Source of the DNA: Saccharibacillus brassicae
Lineage (GTDB): Bacteria; Bacillota; Bacilli; Paenibacillales; Paenibacillaceae
Assembly: GCF_006542275.1 (NCBI RefSeq)
Contig: NZ_CP041217.1
Location: forward strand, 4,156,501 to 4,220,500
DNA: 64,000 bases
Reading direction: 5' to 3'
Shown: piece by piece, positions 1 to 8,296 of the stretch
Layout: every line of letters begins with the position of its first letter
How positions within the stretch are numbered: the stretch's first letter is position 1
The notes under the pieces: model-generated
The model's input: only the letters and a program-made list of their open reading frames with translations
Database searches by the model: none
Told to the model about the DNA's origin: nothing
Program-made: the position numbers and the translations under genes

Positions 1-4
1 GCAT
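1..4 (-). CDS. Start codon of a minus-strand gene cut by the left edge
   Basis: On the minus strand a GGGAGG Shine-Dalgarno sequence (plus positions 13-18) lies about 8 bases before an ATG whose first base is position 4. The coding sequence would run off the window, so only the initiation site is visible and no product can be named. A TACAAT -10-like hexamer (plus 56-61) lies upstream. The gene would be divergent from the small-protein genes that follow. Confidence 0.4.
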
Positions 5-127
5 GGTATGGCCTCCCGTTTCGAGTCGATTTCGCCTCTCATTTTAACCTCTCTTATTGTAAACCAAACAAATCGTCCAAGACCAGTCTTTGCGACCGAT
101 TGAAGGCGGGGAAAAAAGACTTTTTTC

Positions 128-152
128 GTTTGATGCGGCAGATGGCGGGTAA
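128..152 (+). promoter_or_regulatory. Candidate sigma-B-type general stress promoter
   Basis: GTTTGA (128-133), a 13-base spacer, then GGGTAA (147-152). This matches the known Bacillus sigma-B consensus GTTTAA-N13-15-GGGTAT closely. It sits about 75 bases before the first of two small hydrophilic genes, where a start site near 160 would be sensible. The assignment rests on sequence only; whether this organism has a sigma-B-type factor cannot be seen here. Confidence 0.45.
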
Positions 153-227
153 TACATACGTATCCCGACCCAACGCCAAACAGCGGCGGACGCGCAAGCG
201 GCCGGCGGATGAAGGAGGTTGAACAGG

Positions 228-416
228 ATGGATGACAAAGCCAAAAGCCTGCTGGATCACAAAAAAGATCATGATCACAGCGGCGAATTGAAGCATTTTG
301 TCGAGAATCAGGTCGAAACGGCGGAGTCCGCGGTACCGAGCCGGGTAGAGGCGACCAAAGACCAGCGCACGGATCAACAGAACAGACTCAAAGACCAGCA
401 AAATATGCGCAGGTAA
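228..416 (+). CDS. Small hydrophilic protein, first of a tandem paralogous pair
   Basis: A 62-residue, highly charged protein with no membrane segment, signal peptide or cysteine. It begins MDDKAKSLLDHKK and ends in a Gln/Asp/Arg-rich tail with QNRLKDQ. The ATG at 228 was chosen because an AAGGAGG Shine-Dalgarno sequence ends 9 bases upstream; a TTG 9 bases earlier is in frame but too close to it. The product is a paralogue of the next gene: about 40 of the first 60 residues are identical by my count, without gaps. I do not recognise the family. Charge, size, duplication and the sigma-B-like promoter suggest a stress-induced soluble protein, but that is inference. Confidence 0.75.
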   Translation: MDDKAKSLLDHKKDHDHSGELKHFVENQVETAESAVPSRVEATKDQRTDQQNRLKDQQNMRR

Positions 417-487
417 GCAGCGACCGCAAACGCGAGCGACAACGAACAGAACCCAACTACTGAAATGCAGCCAGGAGGTTGACCGAC

Positions 488-712
488 ATGGACGACAAAG
501 CCAAAGAACTTCTCGAACAGAAAAAAGCGAACGATCAGGGCGGCGAGTTGAAAAAGTTTGTGGAGAACCAAGTGGAAGGCAGCGGCAGAAACGTTCCTTC
601 GGACATCGAAGCGACCAAAGGCCAGGTCCTCGACCAGCAGAATCGTCTCAAAGACCAGGAGAACCGCACGGCCAGCCATACCGGCGACCGCGGCGCGGAT
701 CCCAAAGTCTGA
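488..712 (+). CDS. Small hydrophilic protein, second of a tandem paralogous pair
   Basis: A 74-residue charged protein starting MDDKAKELLEQKK, with the same internal block FVENQVE, a shared EATK and the same QNRLKDQ near residue 57. It carries a C-terminal extension of about 14 residues (ASHTGDRGADPKV) that the first copy lacks. The ATG at 488 follows a CAGGAGG Shine-Dalgarno sequence by 9 bases, the same spacing as in copy 1, so the duplication included the ribosome-binding site. No promoter is obvious in the 71 bases between the copies and a terminator follows the second, so the two are probably co-transcribed. Family and function are unknown to me. Confidence 0.75.
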   Translation: MDDKAKELLEQKKANDQGGELKKFVENQVEGSGRNVPSDIEATKGQVLDQQNRLKDQENRTASHTGDRGADPKV

Positions 713-772
713 ACCCCATAAGCGGGCAGTCCGAAAAAGGCCCGACAATTCGACTCATCCAACAGCCCAAAC

Positions 773-826
773 GGCTCCGGCCTCGCTCCTCAGGGAGAGA
801 AGCCGGGGCTTTATTTGTCGTTTTTA
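773..826 (+). terminator. Terminator after the small-protein pair
   Basis: GCTCCGGC (774-781) pairs with GCCGGGGC (802-809), one G-T wobble, around an inner CTCC/GGAG hairpin, followed by a T-rich stretch ending in TTTTT. It separates the small genes from the cobalamin leader. Confidence 0.55.
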
Positions 827-889
827 TTCGTCGCTGCGGTTGTCATAAAGCCTGCCTATCCCCTATAATCGAAAGGCGATAACTGCAAC

Positions 890-1097
890 AGTACAGCTGC
901 CGAGGTCCTGCGAGGGCTGTCTGACGGAACGTTTCCGGTCAGGCGAAGCCCGCAGGTTAAAAGGGAAGCCGGTGCAAGTCCGGCACGGTCCCGCCACTGT
1001 AACACGGGAGGAATCCACGACGCCATTGCGATCATACGCGAGAAGGCGGATTCCGCATGGCCCCCCGTGAGTCAGGAGACCTGCCCGGCAGACCCGA
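890..1097 (+). promoter_or_regulatory. Cobalamin riboswitch (AdoCbl family)
   Basis: The conserved B12-box core is present: GAAGCCGGTGCAAGTCCGG (965-983) running into GGTCCCGCCACTGTAA, and the 3' conserved block AGTCAGGAGACCTGCC at 1070-1085. This order and spacing are diagnostic for cobalamin riboswitches. The element precedes btuFCD, so the known logic would be repression of B12/cobinamide uptake when adenosylcobalamin is plentiful. Limits are approximate. Confidence 0.93.
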
Positions 1098-1212
1098 TTG
1101 CGGGTCCCGTCTTCGAGGAAAGACGCTCCTTGCACGTACGCCCAAGACTCCGATCCCCCGCCCGCCGTTTTTTGAGGCCCGCGCTCCGGGGTCTTTTGGC
1201 GTGCGTCCCTGA

Positions 1213-1253
1213 AGCCCTTTCCGCCAACCGGCCGGATCGGGCTTTTTGTTTGG
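1213..1253 (+). terminator. Terminator between riboswitch and btuF (expression platform)
   Basis: AAGCCC (1214-1219) can pair with GGGCTT (1241-1246), enclosing a CCGGCCGG self-complementary core, followed by TTTTTGTTT. Its position after the aptamer and 46 bases before btuF suits transcriptional control by the riboswitch. Confidence 0.55.
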
Positions 1254-1298
1254 GTACATGCAGACACACGCCGAACAGACATTCAAGGGGGAACCACC

Positions 1299-2333
1299 AT
1301 GACACACGAGAACAACGACAAACAGACCGGCGCAGTCTTAATCCGCGGCCGAAAATTTCTGCTGACCGGCGTCTCCGCGCTGCTGCTGGCTGTGGGCCTT
1401 GCCGCGTGCGGCAGCCGGACGGCGGAAGCGCCGCAGCCTGCGCCGAACGAGAGTCAGGCCGCCGGACAGGCCGCGGCGCCGGCCGATTCGTCGCAGGCGG
1501 CAGACGCTGCGCGGCAGACCTCTTATCCGCTCACGCTTACAGACGCGACCGGTACGGAAGTGACGTTCGAGTCCGCGCCGAAGCGGATCGTCTCGCTGGC
1601 GCCGTCCGAGACGGAATCGCTGTTCGCGCTCGGCCTGGACGAGCAGATCGTCGGCGTCTCGGACAACGACGATTACCCGGAAGCGGCGCAAAGCAAGCCC
1701 AAAATGGGCGGCTTCGAACTGAACACCGAAGCGATCGTGGCTGCGCAGCCGGACATCGTGTTCACGGCGGATCTCACCGACGACGCGACGGTCGAATCGC
1801 TGCGCGGGCTCGGACTGACCGTGTTCAAGTTCAATCCGGATACGCTGGAAGACGTCATGACCGATATCGCGACGTACGGCGAGATCGTCGATCGCCAAAG
1901 CGCAGCCAAAGCGGTAACCGACAAGATGCGCGCCGGGATCGAACAGGTGCGCACGGCGGCCGCTTCCATTGCGGAAGACGAGCGCAAAACGGTGTATCTG
2001 GAATTTTCGCCGGGCTGGACGGTCGGCACCGGCGAATTCATGCACGAGCTGATCGAGACGTCCGGTGCGGTCAACGCCGCCGCGGATACGCAGGGCTGGA
2101 GCGAAGTGGATGCCGAAGCGATCATCGCGGCGAATCCCGACGTCGTGCTCTACAGCAAGCTGTCGGTCGACCCCAAGACGATCAAAGAGCGGAGCGGCTG
2201 GCAGCAGTTGACGGCGATCCGGGAAAACCGACTGGTCGCGATCGACGACAATCTGGTCAGCCGTCCCGGACCCCGCTTGTCCGAAGGGCTGATCGCGGTG
2301 TTCGACGCGATCTATCCGGATAAGCGGCAATGA
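1299..2333 (+). CDS. btuF: Vitamin B12/cobinamide ABC transporter substrate-binding lipoprotein
   Basis: A 344-residue extracellular binding protein that would deliver cobalamin or cobinamide to the BtuC-BtuD importer. Residues 1-40 form a lipoprotein signal peptide with lipobox LAAC, then a low-complexity Ala/Gln/Ser linker to about residue 75. The Fe3+/B12-type periplasmic binding fold (TroA-like) follows, with the typical RIVSLAPSETESLFALG start and the HEL...AD..GW motif region near residue 245. The ATG at 1299 has an AAGGGGGA ribosome-binding site. The gene overlaps the permease gene by 4 bases. Siderophore-binding proteins share this fold; the upstream cobalamin riboswitch decides in favour of corrinoids. 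Confidence 0.88.
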   Translation: MTHENNDKQTGAVLIRGRKFLLTGVSALLLAVGLAACGSRTAEAPQPAPNESQAAGQAAAPADSSQAADAARQTSYPLTLTDATGTEVTFESAPKRIVSLAPSETESLFALGLDEQIVGVSDNDDYPEAAQSKPKMGGFELNTEAIVAAQPDIVFTADLTDDATVESLRGLGLTVFKFNPDTLEDVMTDIATYGEIVDRQSAAKAVTDKMRAGIEQVRTAAASIAEDERKTVYLEFSPGWTVGTGEFMHELIETSGAVNAAADTQGWSEVDAEAIIAANPDVVLYSKLSVDPKTIKERSGWQQLTAIRENRLVAIDDNLVSRPGPRLSEGLIAVFDAIYPDKRQ

Positions 2334-3373
2334 TCCGCCGGCTGGGCGGATACGGACTGCTTGCCGTCGCCCTGCTGCTGACAAGCCTCGTGCTGACGCT
2401 GCGGATCGGTTCGGTCAACCTGCCCGCCGGCCAGATCGCGGGCATTCTGCTGCACGAACTGCCGGGTATCGGCAGCGCCGTTGCGCAGACGTGGGACGAG
2501 GCTTCGGCGCAGATCGTGCTGCGGGTACGGCTGCCGCGCATCGTGCTGTCGATGCTCGTCGGCGCGGCGTTGGCGCTTGCCGGCGCCGCTTTCCAGGGCG
2601 TGCTGCGCAATCCGCTCGCCGATCCGTTCACGCTTGGCGTCTCGTCCGGTTCTTCGATCGGTGCGGCGCTCCTGATCTTCTTCGGGCTGCGCACGGCCTG
2701 GATCGGGCAGTGGACGCTTCCGCTGACCGCGTTCGTGACGGGCGCGGCGACGCTGTTTGCCGTGCTGGCGCTGGCCCGGGACCGGGGCAGGCTTCCCGTG
2801 CACGGGCTGCTGCTGGCCGGGGTCGTCATGCAGTCGTTTCTCGGCGCGGCGGTGACGTTTCTGTCGGCGCTGTCCGACCGTCCGGTGAACGAGATTCTGT
2901 TCTGGACGATGGGCAGCCTGAACCTGCGGGGCTGGAGCTATTCGGCGCTGCTGCTGCCGTACGTGCTGATCGGCGGGCTGTTTCTGTGGGCGAACGCGGG
3001 CGCGATGAATCTGTTCGCGCTCGGCGAGCGCAGGGCGGCGCAGCTCGGCTTGAACACCGAGCGCACCAAAACGTCCGTGCTGCTGGCAGCTACGCTGGTC
3101 GCGGCCGCCGCCGTATCGGTGTCCGGCGTGATCGGCTTCGTCGGCCTCGTCGTGCCGCATATGATCCGGCTGATCGCCGGACCGGATTACCGGCTGCTCG
3201 TGCCGCTGTCCGCGCTCGGCGGAGCGCTGTTCCTGATGTGGGCCGACACGCTGGCCCGCTCGCTGCTCGGCGGATCGGAGATTCCGCTCGGCGTCGTGAC
3301 GGCGTTCGCCGGCGCGCCGTTCTTCGCGCTTCTGCTGCAGCGGGGCAAGCGCGGCAAAGGAGGGATCGGATGA
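2330..3373 (+). CDS. btuC: Vitamin B12 ABC transporter permease (FecCD family)
   Basis: A 347-residue membrane protein of the FecCD/BtuC type, probably about ten transmembrane helices forming the corrinoid channel as a homodimer. Family signatures are visible: GAAFQGVLRNPLADPFTLG near residue 85, the GER(R)AAQLG coupling segment and SGVIGFVGLVVPHMIRL near residue 265, which includes the L-loop that contacts the ATPase. Length matches the family. ATGA overlaps at both ends tie its translation to btuF and btuD. Confidence 0.9.
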   Translation: MIRRLGGYGLLAVALLLTSLVLTLRIGSVNLPAGQIAGILLHELPGIGSAVAQTWDEASAQIVLRVRLPRIVLSMLVGAALALAGAAFQGVLRNPLADPFTLGVSSGSSIGAALLIFFGLRTAWIGQWTLPLTAFVTGAATLFAVLALARDRGRLPVHGLLLAGVVMQSFLGAAVTFLSALSDRPVNEILFWTMGSLNLRGWSYSALLLPYVLIGGLFLWANAGAMNLFALGERRAAQLGLNTERTKTSVLLAATLVAAAAVSVSGVIGFVGLVVPHMIRLIAGPDYRLLVPLSALGGALFLMWADTLARSLLGGSEIPLGVVTAFAGAPFFALLLQRGKRGKGGIG

Positions 3374-4326
3374 AGCGGAGAAACGTATTCGCGGCATGGG
3401 CGTACCGGCGGGCGGCCGGTCCGGATCGGCATTCGACCGGGTCGGCCGCCGGAGCCGAGAACGGCGCCGCATCGGCGGCGGACGCCGGATCGCCGGGCGC
3501 CCGCGCGGACGAAAGCGTCCCGCCGGCGATCGAGCTGCGCGGCGCGGCGTGCGCTTACGGCGAGCGCGAAGCCGTCCGTCCGCTGGACTGGACGGTACGG
3601 CGCGGCGAATGGTGGGCCGTGCTCGGGCCCAACGGCAGCGGCAAGACCAGCCTGCTCGGGCTGGTCTCCGGCGCGGAGCGCCCGTCGGCCGGCGAAGTCC
3701 GCCTGGACGGCCGGCCGCTTGCGGCATACAGCCGCCGCGAACAGGCTCGCCGCCTGGCCGTGCTGCCGCAGGAAGGCCTGCCGCCGCTCGGCCTGACGGT
3801 ACGGGACGCGCTGGAGATGGGGCGCTTCCCGTACCGCGACCGCTTCGGCCGCGATCCCGACCCCGATGCGCCGGAGCGGCTCGCCCGCATTGCGCGGCGG
3901 CTGGAACTGACGGCGCTGCTGCCGCGCCGCCTCGACGAACTGAGCGGCGGGCAGCGGCAGCGCGCCGCGCTCGGGCAGGTCATGGCGCAGCAGCCCGAGA
4001 TTCTGCTGCTGGACGAGCCGACCGCGTACCTGGACATTTATTATCAGCTCGACGTCATGGAGCTGGTGCGGGAGTGGCGCGAGGAAGAAGGGCTTACGGT
4101 CGTGGCCGTGCTGCACGACCTGAACCTGGCCGCCCAGTATGCCGGGCGGCTGCTGCTGCTGCGCGAAGGCAGCCGGGCGGCCGAAGGCACGCCGGAAGAA
4201 GTGCTGGCGCCGGACATCGTCGGCGGCGTATTCGGCGTCGCCCCGCCGCTCGTCGTGCGGCGCGAAGAGATCGGCGCGCCGCAGCTGCTGTTCCGGGCGG
4301 ACGGTCCGCCGCGGAGCGCGAAGTAA
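3370..4326 (+). CDS. btuD: Vitamin B12 ABC transporter ATP-binding protein
   Basis: A 318-residue ABC ATPase that powers BtuCF uptake from the cytoplasmic side. Walker A is GPNGSGKT (86-93), the signature is LSGGQRQR, Walker B is ILLLDEPT, and the H-loop histidine lies in AVLHDLNLA. The ATG at 3370 overlaps the btuC stop codon (ATGA) and is preceded by AAAGGAGGG. Unusual is an N-terminal extension of about 52 residues, rich in Ala, Gly and Ser, before the ABC domain; most BtuD/FecE proteins start near the first beta-strand. The extension has no predicted role. Confidence 0.9.
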   Translation: MKRRNVFAAWAYRRAAGPDRHSTGSAAGAENGAASAADAGSPGARADESVPPAIELRGAACAYGEREAVRPLDWTVRRGEWWAVLGPNGSGKTSLLGLVSGAERPSAGEVRLDGRPLAAYSRREQARRLAVLPQEGLPPLGLTVRDALEMGRFPYRDRFGRDPDPDAPERLARIARRLELTALLPRRLDELSGGQRQRAALGQVMAQQPEILLLDEPTAYLDIYYQLDVMELVREWREEEGLTVVAVLHDLNLAAQYAGRLLLLREGSRAAEGTPEEVLAPDIVGGVFGVAPPLVVRREEIGAPQLLFRADGPPRSAK

Positions 4327-4383
4327 CGTTCCGCCGGTTCGATTCCCGGTTCGATAGGTCCCGAACAGCGTTCAAAGCTCGAC

Positions 4384-4417
4384 AAAAAGGCCGGAGAAGG
4401 ACTCTCCGGCCTTTTTG
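4384..4417 (+). terminator. Terminator of btuFCD
   Basis: GGCCGGAGA (4389-4397) pairs with TCTCCGGCC (4403-4411) across a short loop, flanked by AAAAA upstream and TTTTT downstream. It may also serve the convergent chemoreceptor gene. Confidence 0.88.
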
Positions 4418-4565
4418 CGTTCGATGATTTGATTATTCGAGGGGAGGAAGATGAGTACCTTTTCCGCCGGATGATATCCGCTGCACGGCTGGGCGGACGG
4501 CTGCATGCGGCTTTTTTTGCTCAGATCGCTCAGACCGTCCAGACCGTTCAGCCCGGCCAGCGCGG

Positions 4566-6254
4566 TCAGATCTTGAAGCGCCGCACGGTGTCTTCGAGTT
4601 CTTCCGCCTGCCGGGTCAATTCGCCGACGGTACGTGCATACAGTTCCATTTCTTCCAGCTGCCGGGCGCTGCCGCTCGATACGTCCGCGACCCGCGCCTG
4701 AACGCGTTCCGTGATCCGGGCCGTTTCCTCGACCGAAGCGCTGACCTGCTGGCTGCCGGCGGATACCTGCTGGGTCGACGACGACACGTCCTGCACGGAC
4801 TGGCTGAACCGCTGCATCAGACCCATCAGCTCGCCGAAAGCGCTGCCCGCGCGGCGAACCGCTTCCGCGCCGGACACGATTTCGGTGTGCACCGAACCGA
4901 TCGCGTCCACGGAGCGCTGCGAGTTTTCGCGCAGCGAACTGAGGGAGTGTTCGATCTGGCCGGTCGCTGCGCGGGACTGGTCGGACAGCTTGCGCACTTC
5001 TTCCGCGACGACGGCAAAGCCGCGGCCGTGTTCGCCGGCGCGCGCCGCTTCGATCGAAGCGTTGAGCGACAGCATCTGGATCTGCTTGGAGATGCTCGTG
5101 ATCGCTTCGAGCACTTCGGTGATCTCGTCGGAACTCGATCCCATCGTTTCGATATAGGCCCGGGCCTGGACGGTCGTCTCCTGCACGCGGTTCATCTGAT
5201 CGACGGCCTGCTGCGCAAGGGCGTTGCCCGAGACGGCTTCTTCGGAAGCGCGGGAGATCTGATCGTTGACTTCGGCGGCGGATTCGGCGATATGCTGGAT
5301 GCCGCCGCTGATCTCTTCCATCGCTTTGGCGTTCTCTGCCGTGCCGCTTGCGACCGTCTCGCTGCTCTGCGCGATTTCGGCAGCCGACGACGAAGATTGT
5401 TCGCCGATTTCGTACAGCACGACGATGCCGCGGGACAATTCGAGCGAATCGTTTTTGACCCGGTCCGTCGCTTCGAGCACCTGGCCGATCATGCCGCGAA
5501 GATTGGTCGTCATCTGCTGGAACGCCGAAGCGAGCTGCGCGATCTCGTCGCGGCCTTTCACTTCGATGTTCGCCTGCAGGTCGCCTTCGGCGACGAGCTG
5601 AGCGTGCTTGACCAGACGGCCGAGCGGCTTCGTCATTTGGCGGCTGACCGCCGCCGCGACAAGCGCGCCGAGCACGATCACGACGACCGTGATGCCGAGG
5701 CTCGTCAGCAGGATCGCCTGCGTCACCTGCGTCACGAAGTTGGCGTCAAGCGTGGCGCCTACGAGCAGCGTACCGCCCGGAACGGACAGATAGCCCTGCA
5801 GGTCGGCGTCGTCGCCGTTTTGATTAAGCGGGGTGATGACCGCGTCTTTGCCGCTTTTGAGCGCCTTCTGCATATGGGGCGAGACGGCCATTTTCTGTCC
5901 GACTTCGATTTCGGAATCCGCGCTGGCCATCACGACGACCACTTCTTCGCCCTGCACGTCCAGGATATACACGTTTTCGAGTCGGAATTCGGACTTGGAA
6001 TCGTTGAGGTACGTCTGAAGCTTCATCGAAGCGGCGGCGTTTGCTTTGGCGGCCATGCCGGCCTGCGTCGAATCGATACCGCCCCCGATTTCGGAAATGC
6101 TCAAATCCAGCGTTTTGCTGAATTCGGGAATGATCCGGGTGTGGAGGGTATTATTGAATATGAAGAAAAAACTCCCGCAAAGAAGCAGGCTTACCGCGAG
6201 TATGATCGCTCCCGACAGGGTAATGATTTTACGGCTGATAGAACGATTTAACAT
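4566..6254 (-). CDS. Methyl-accepting chemotaxis protein, two-helix membrane type
   Basis: A 562-residue chemoreceptor that would sense an extracellular ligand and control CheA/CheW. One transmembrane helix lies near residues 9-33, an extracytoplasmic sensor domain of about 160 residues follows, then a second helix, a HAMP domain ([20 protein letters not shown]) and a long coiled-coil signalling domain. The hairpin tip is highly conserved ([20 protein letters not shown], then [12 protein letters not shown]). The ATG at 6254 was chosen because GGGAG lies in the preceding 13 bases and the protein then starts directly before the first helix. The ligand cannot be told from sequence. Confidence 0.9.
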   Translation of the reverse strand: MLNRSISRKIITLSGAIILAVSLLLCGSFFFIFNNTLHTRIIPEFSKTLDLSISEIGGGIDSTQAGMAAKANAAASMKLQTYLNDSKSEFRLENVYILDVQGEEVVVVMASADSEIEVGQKMAVSPHMQKALKSGKDAVITPLNQNGDDADLQGYLSVPGGTLLVGATLDANFVTQVTQAILLTSLGITVVVIVLGALVAAAVSRQMTKPLGRLVKHAQLVAEGDLQANIEVKGRDEIAQLASAFQQMTTNLRGMIGQVLEATDRVKNDSLELSRGIVVLYEIGEQSSSSAAEIAQSSETVASGTAENAKAMEEISGGIQHIAESAAEVNDQISRASEEAVSGNALAQQAVDQMNRVQETTVQARAYIETMGSSSDEITEVLEAITSISKQIQMLSLNASIEAARAGEHGRGFAVVAEEVRKLSDQSRAATGQIEHSLSSLRENSQRSVDAIGSVHTEIVSGAEAVRRAGSAFGELMGLMQRFSQSVQDVSSSTQQVSAGSQQVSASVEETARITERVQARVADVSSGSARQLEEMELYARTVGELTRQAEELEDTVRRFKI

Positions 6255-6636
6255 GATGTGCTCTCCCTTCATTGTAAAACGACTGCAATTCAGCATGCAC
6301 GACAGGTCCTTTTCAAAAAGTCGAGACTTGGTGTGCAGATTCATGAAGTGTAAAACCGGGACGAAAGTCGGGTAACCGAGAATTAAATCAGGAACAAAGA
6401 ACGAAGTTAGCAAGCAAAAAGCCGGAAACTCCAACAAATTATTCTTCCACATCATACATGAGAAGAGTGAAATTTGACCATATTTATGTAAGCTCTTTAT
6501 GAAAATTTTGCAAACTCCAAAAAAGTATATCAAAAGCATCGGAATAGTGGTATTATAAATCACAGATTATAAAAGGACTTACATACACGGACAGTTGACC
6601 GCTGTTCGAATACAGACAAAGAGAGGGATTGAACGA
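6255..6636. other. Divergent intergenic region, chemoreceptor/tcyP
   Basis: This AT-rich stretch of 382 bases must hold the promoters of both flanking genes. For tcyP, TTGACC (6474-6479) with TATGAA 18 bases later, or the TATTAT at 6551-6556, are weak candidates. No riboswitch, T-box or strong terminator is apparent. Confidence 0.4.
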
Positions 6637-8037
6637 ATGGAAACCTTTTTCGTAATTTTGAACATCGCCGTGCTGGCGGGGCTTGCGGTGCTGCTCTACA
6701 TCATGCAGAAGCGCCACGTCTCTTTTAGCAAACGGGTCTTTACCGCGCTTGGCCTGGGCATCCTGCTTGGCGGCGCCCTGCAATGGATCTACACTTCCGA
6801 ATCGGAAGTCGTCTCGCGTTCGATGGATTGGTACAGCCTGCTCGGCAGCGGCTACGTCGGACTGCTGCAGATGATCGTCATTCCGCTGATCATGGTGTCG
6901 ATTATCACGGCGATCATGAACATCAAAGGCGGCAAGAAGCTCGGCAAGATCAGCGCTTCCGTCCTGATTACGCTCGTGCTGACGACAGCGATCGCCGCAG
7001 CGGTCGGCATCGCCTCCGCGATGGCTTTCGGCCTGAACGCGGAAGATCTGCTGGCCGGACAGGGCGAAGCCGAGATCGCGCGCGGCGAATCGCTGGAATC
7101 GCGGCTGGGTGACGTAGAAGGCGTCTCGCTGCCGGAACAGATTCTGTCCTTCATCCCGACCAATCCGTTCGCGGACATGACGGGAGCCCGTCCTTCCTCG
7201 ACGCTTGCCGTCGTCATCTTCTCGGCCTTTATCGGTCTGGCCGTATTGGGCCTGGACCGCAAAAACGCGCAGCAGGCGGAGACGTTCCGCGGCATGATCA
7301 ATGCGGTACACGGCGTCGTCATGCGCATTGTGACGATGATTCTGCGCCTGACGCCGTACGGCATCCTGGCGCTGATCGCCAAGATGATGGCCACAACCGA
7401 CCCGGCCGGCATCGCCAGGCTGGCCGAATTCGTTGTCGCTTCGTACGTGGCGCTGATCGTCATGTTCGTTATTCACCTGGTGATCCTGCTGCTGTTCGGC
7501 ATGAACCCGGTCACGTATGCGAAAAAGGTCGTCTCGACGCTTATCTTCGCGTTCACTTCGCGTTCGAGCGCGGCGACGATTCCGCTTAATATCGAGACGC
7601 AGACCAAAAAGCTCGGCGTGTCCGAAGGCGTGGCGAACTTGTCCGCAAGCTTCGGCGCGACGATCGGCCAGAACGGCTGCGCGGGCATCTATCCGGCCAT
7701 GCTGGCCGTCATGATCGCTCCGGCGGCAGGCGTGGAAGTCAATCTCTCGTTCATTCTCACCCTGATCGCCGTTGTAGCCATCAGCTCGTTCGGTGTAGCG
7801 GGCGTAGGCGGCGGCGCGACGTTCGCGGCGCTGATCGTGCTCTCGACGATGAACCTGCCGGTCGCGCTGGCCGGACTGCTGATCGCCGTCGAGCCGCTGA
7901 TCGATATGGGCCGTACCGCCCTGAACGTCAACGATTCGATGGTGGCCGGCGTCGTCACAGGCAAAGTGACCGGCGAGATCGACAAGAAAACGTTCGATTC
8001 CGCCGAGACGCCGGAACTCGAAACGGCGAGCGCGTAA
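6637..8037 (+). CDS. tcyP: L-cystine (dicarboxylate/cation-type) symporter
   Basis: A 466-residue membrane protein of the DAACS family that would import L-cystine with cations. It closely resembles B. subtilis TcyP as I remember it: the N-terminus continues YIMQKRHVSFSKRVFTALG, followed by GSGYVGLLQMIVIPLI. The re-entrant hairpin FTSRSSAATIPL and the segment NLSASFGATIGQNGCAGIYP, with later NVNDSM, are substrate and cation site signatures of the family. The ATG at 6637 follows GAGAGGGA; an upstream in-frame codon at 6595 has no ribosome-binding site. A terminator follows directly, so it is monocistronic. Confidence 0.9.
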   Translation: METFFVILNIAVLAGLAVLLYIMQKRHVSFSKRVFTALGLGILLGGALQWIYTSESEVVSRSMDWYSLLGSGYVGLLQMIVIPLIMVSIITAIMNIKGGKKLGKISASVLITLVLTTAIAAAVGIASAMAFGLNAEDLLAGQGEAEIARGESLESRLGDVEGVSLPEQILSFIPTNPFADMTGARPSSTLAVVIFSAFIGLAVLGLDRKNAQQAETFRGMINAVHGVVMRIVTMILRLTPYGILALIAKMMATTDPAGIARLAEFVVASYVALIVMFVIHLVILLLFGMNPVTYAKKVVSTLIFAFTSRSSAATIPLNIETQTKKLGVSEGVANLSASFGATIGQNGCAGIYPAMLAVMIAPAAGVEVNLSFILTLIAVVAISSFGVAGVGGGATFAALIVLSTMNLPVALAGLLIAVEPLIDMGRTALNVNDSMVAGVVTGKVTGEIDKKTFDSAETPELETASA

Positions 8038-8073
8038 GCATGGATGTTCGATCCGCGGCAGCTGCCGCACCGG

Positions 8074-8099
8074 AAACGGCCTTCGGGCCGTTTTTTTGT
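8074..8099 (+). terminator. Terminator of tcyP
   Basis: AAACGGCC (8074-8081) pairs with GGCCGTTT (8086-8093) around a short loop, followed by a run of T. Confidence 0.9.
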
Positions 8100-8122
8100 T
8101 TGCCTGCCTTTGTCGAGCCGTA

Positions 8123-8152
8123 TTCAGAACGTTCAAAAAACAGTGGTATAAA
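8123..8152 (+). promoter_or_regulatory. Candidate promoter of the queuosine-precursor transporter
   Basis: TTCAGA (8123-8128) and TATAAA (8147-8152) are separated by 18 bases. The -35 element is weak. It lies about 95 bases upstream of the preQ1 aptamer, which leaves room for a transcribed leader. Confidence 0.35.
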
Positions 8153-8249
8153 AACGGCCGCCATGTTAAAGTGGTACAGGACTTCGGGCCCCGCAGCGGT
8201 GCGCGTCGCTTTTTGGCGTGCTTCCGCAGCGGGCGCGAAAATCACATCA

Positions 8250-8288
8250 CGCGGTTCGTAACCATCCCGCGATACCAAAACTAGGGGG
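8250..8288 (+). promoter_or_regulatory. preQ1-I riboswitch
   Basis: CGCGG (8250-8254) pairs with CCGCG (8267-8271) around the loop TTCGTAACCATC. An A-rich tail, ACCAAAACTAGGGGG, follows. This is the compact preQ1-I arrangement: one 5-bp stem, a loop, and an AAAAC-containing tail that folds back as a pseudoknot. The tail contains the ribosome-binding site AGGGGG (8283-8288) of the next gene, so ligand binding should block translation. The identity of that gene as a queuosine-precursor transporter supports the call independently. Confidence 0.85.
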
Positions 8289-8296
8289 CTTATCCG

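Noticed and set aside
1067-2323. 418-codon plus-strand frame overlapping the riboswitch and btuF
   Set aside because: It begins inside the cobalamin aptamer, is out of frame with btuF and has an Arg-rich, unstructured translation.
2312-3727. 471-codon antisense frame over btuC/btuD
   Set aside because: Low-complexity Arg/Gln-rich translation typical of a shadow frame; the plus-strand genes are certain.
6255-6560. Sigma-D (flagellar-type) promoter for the first chemoreceptor
   Set aside because: No TAAA-N15-GCCGATAA match was found on the minus strand.
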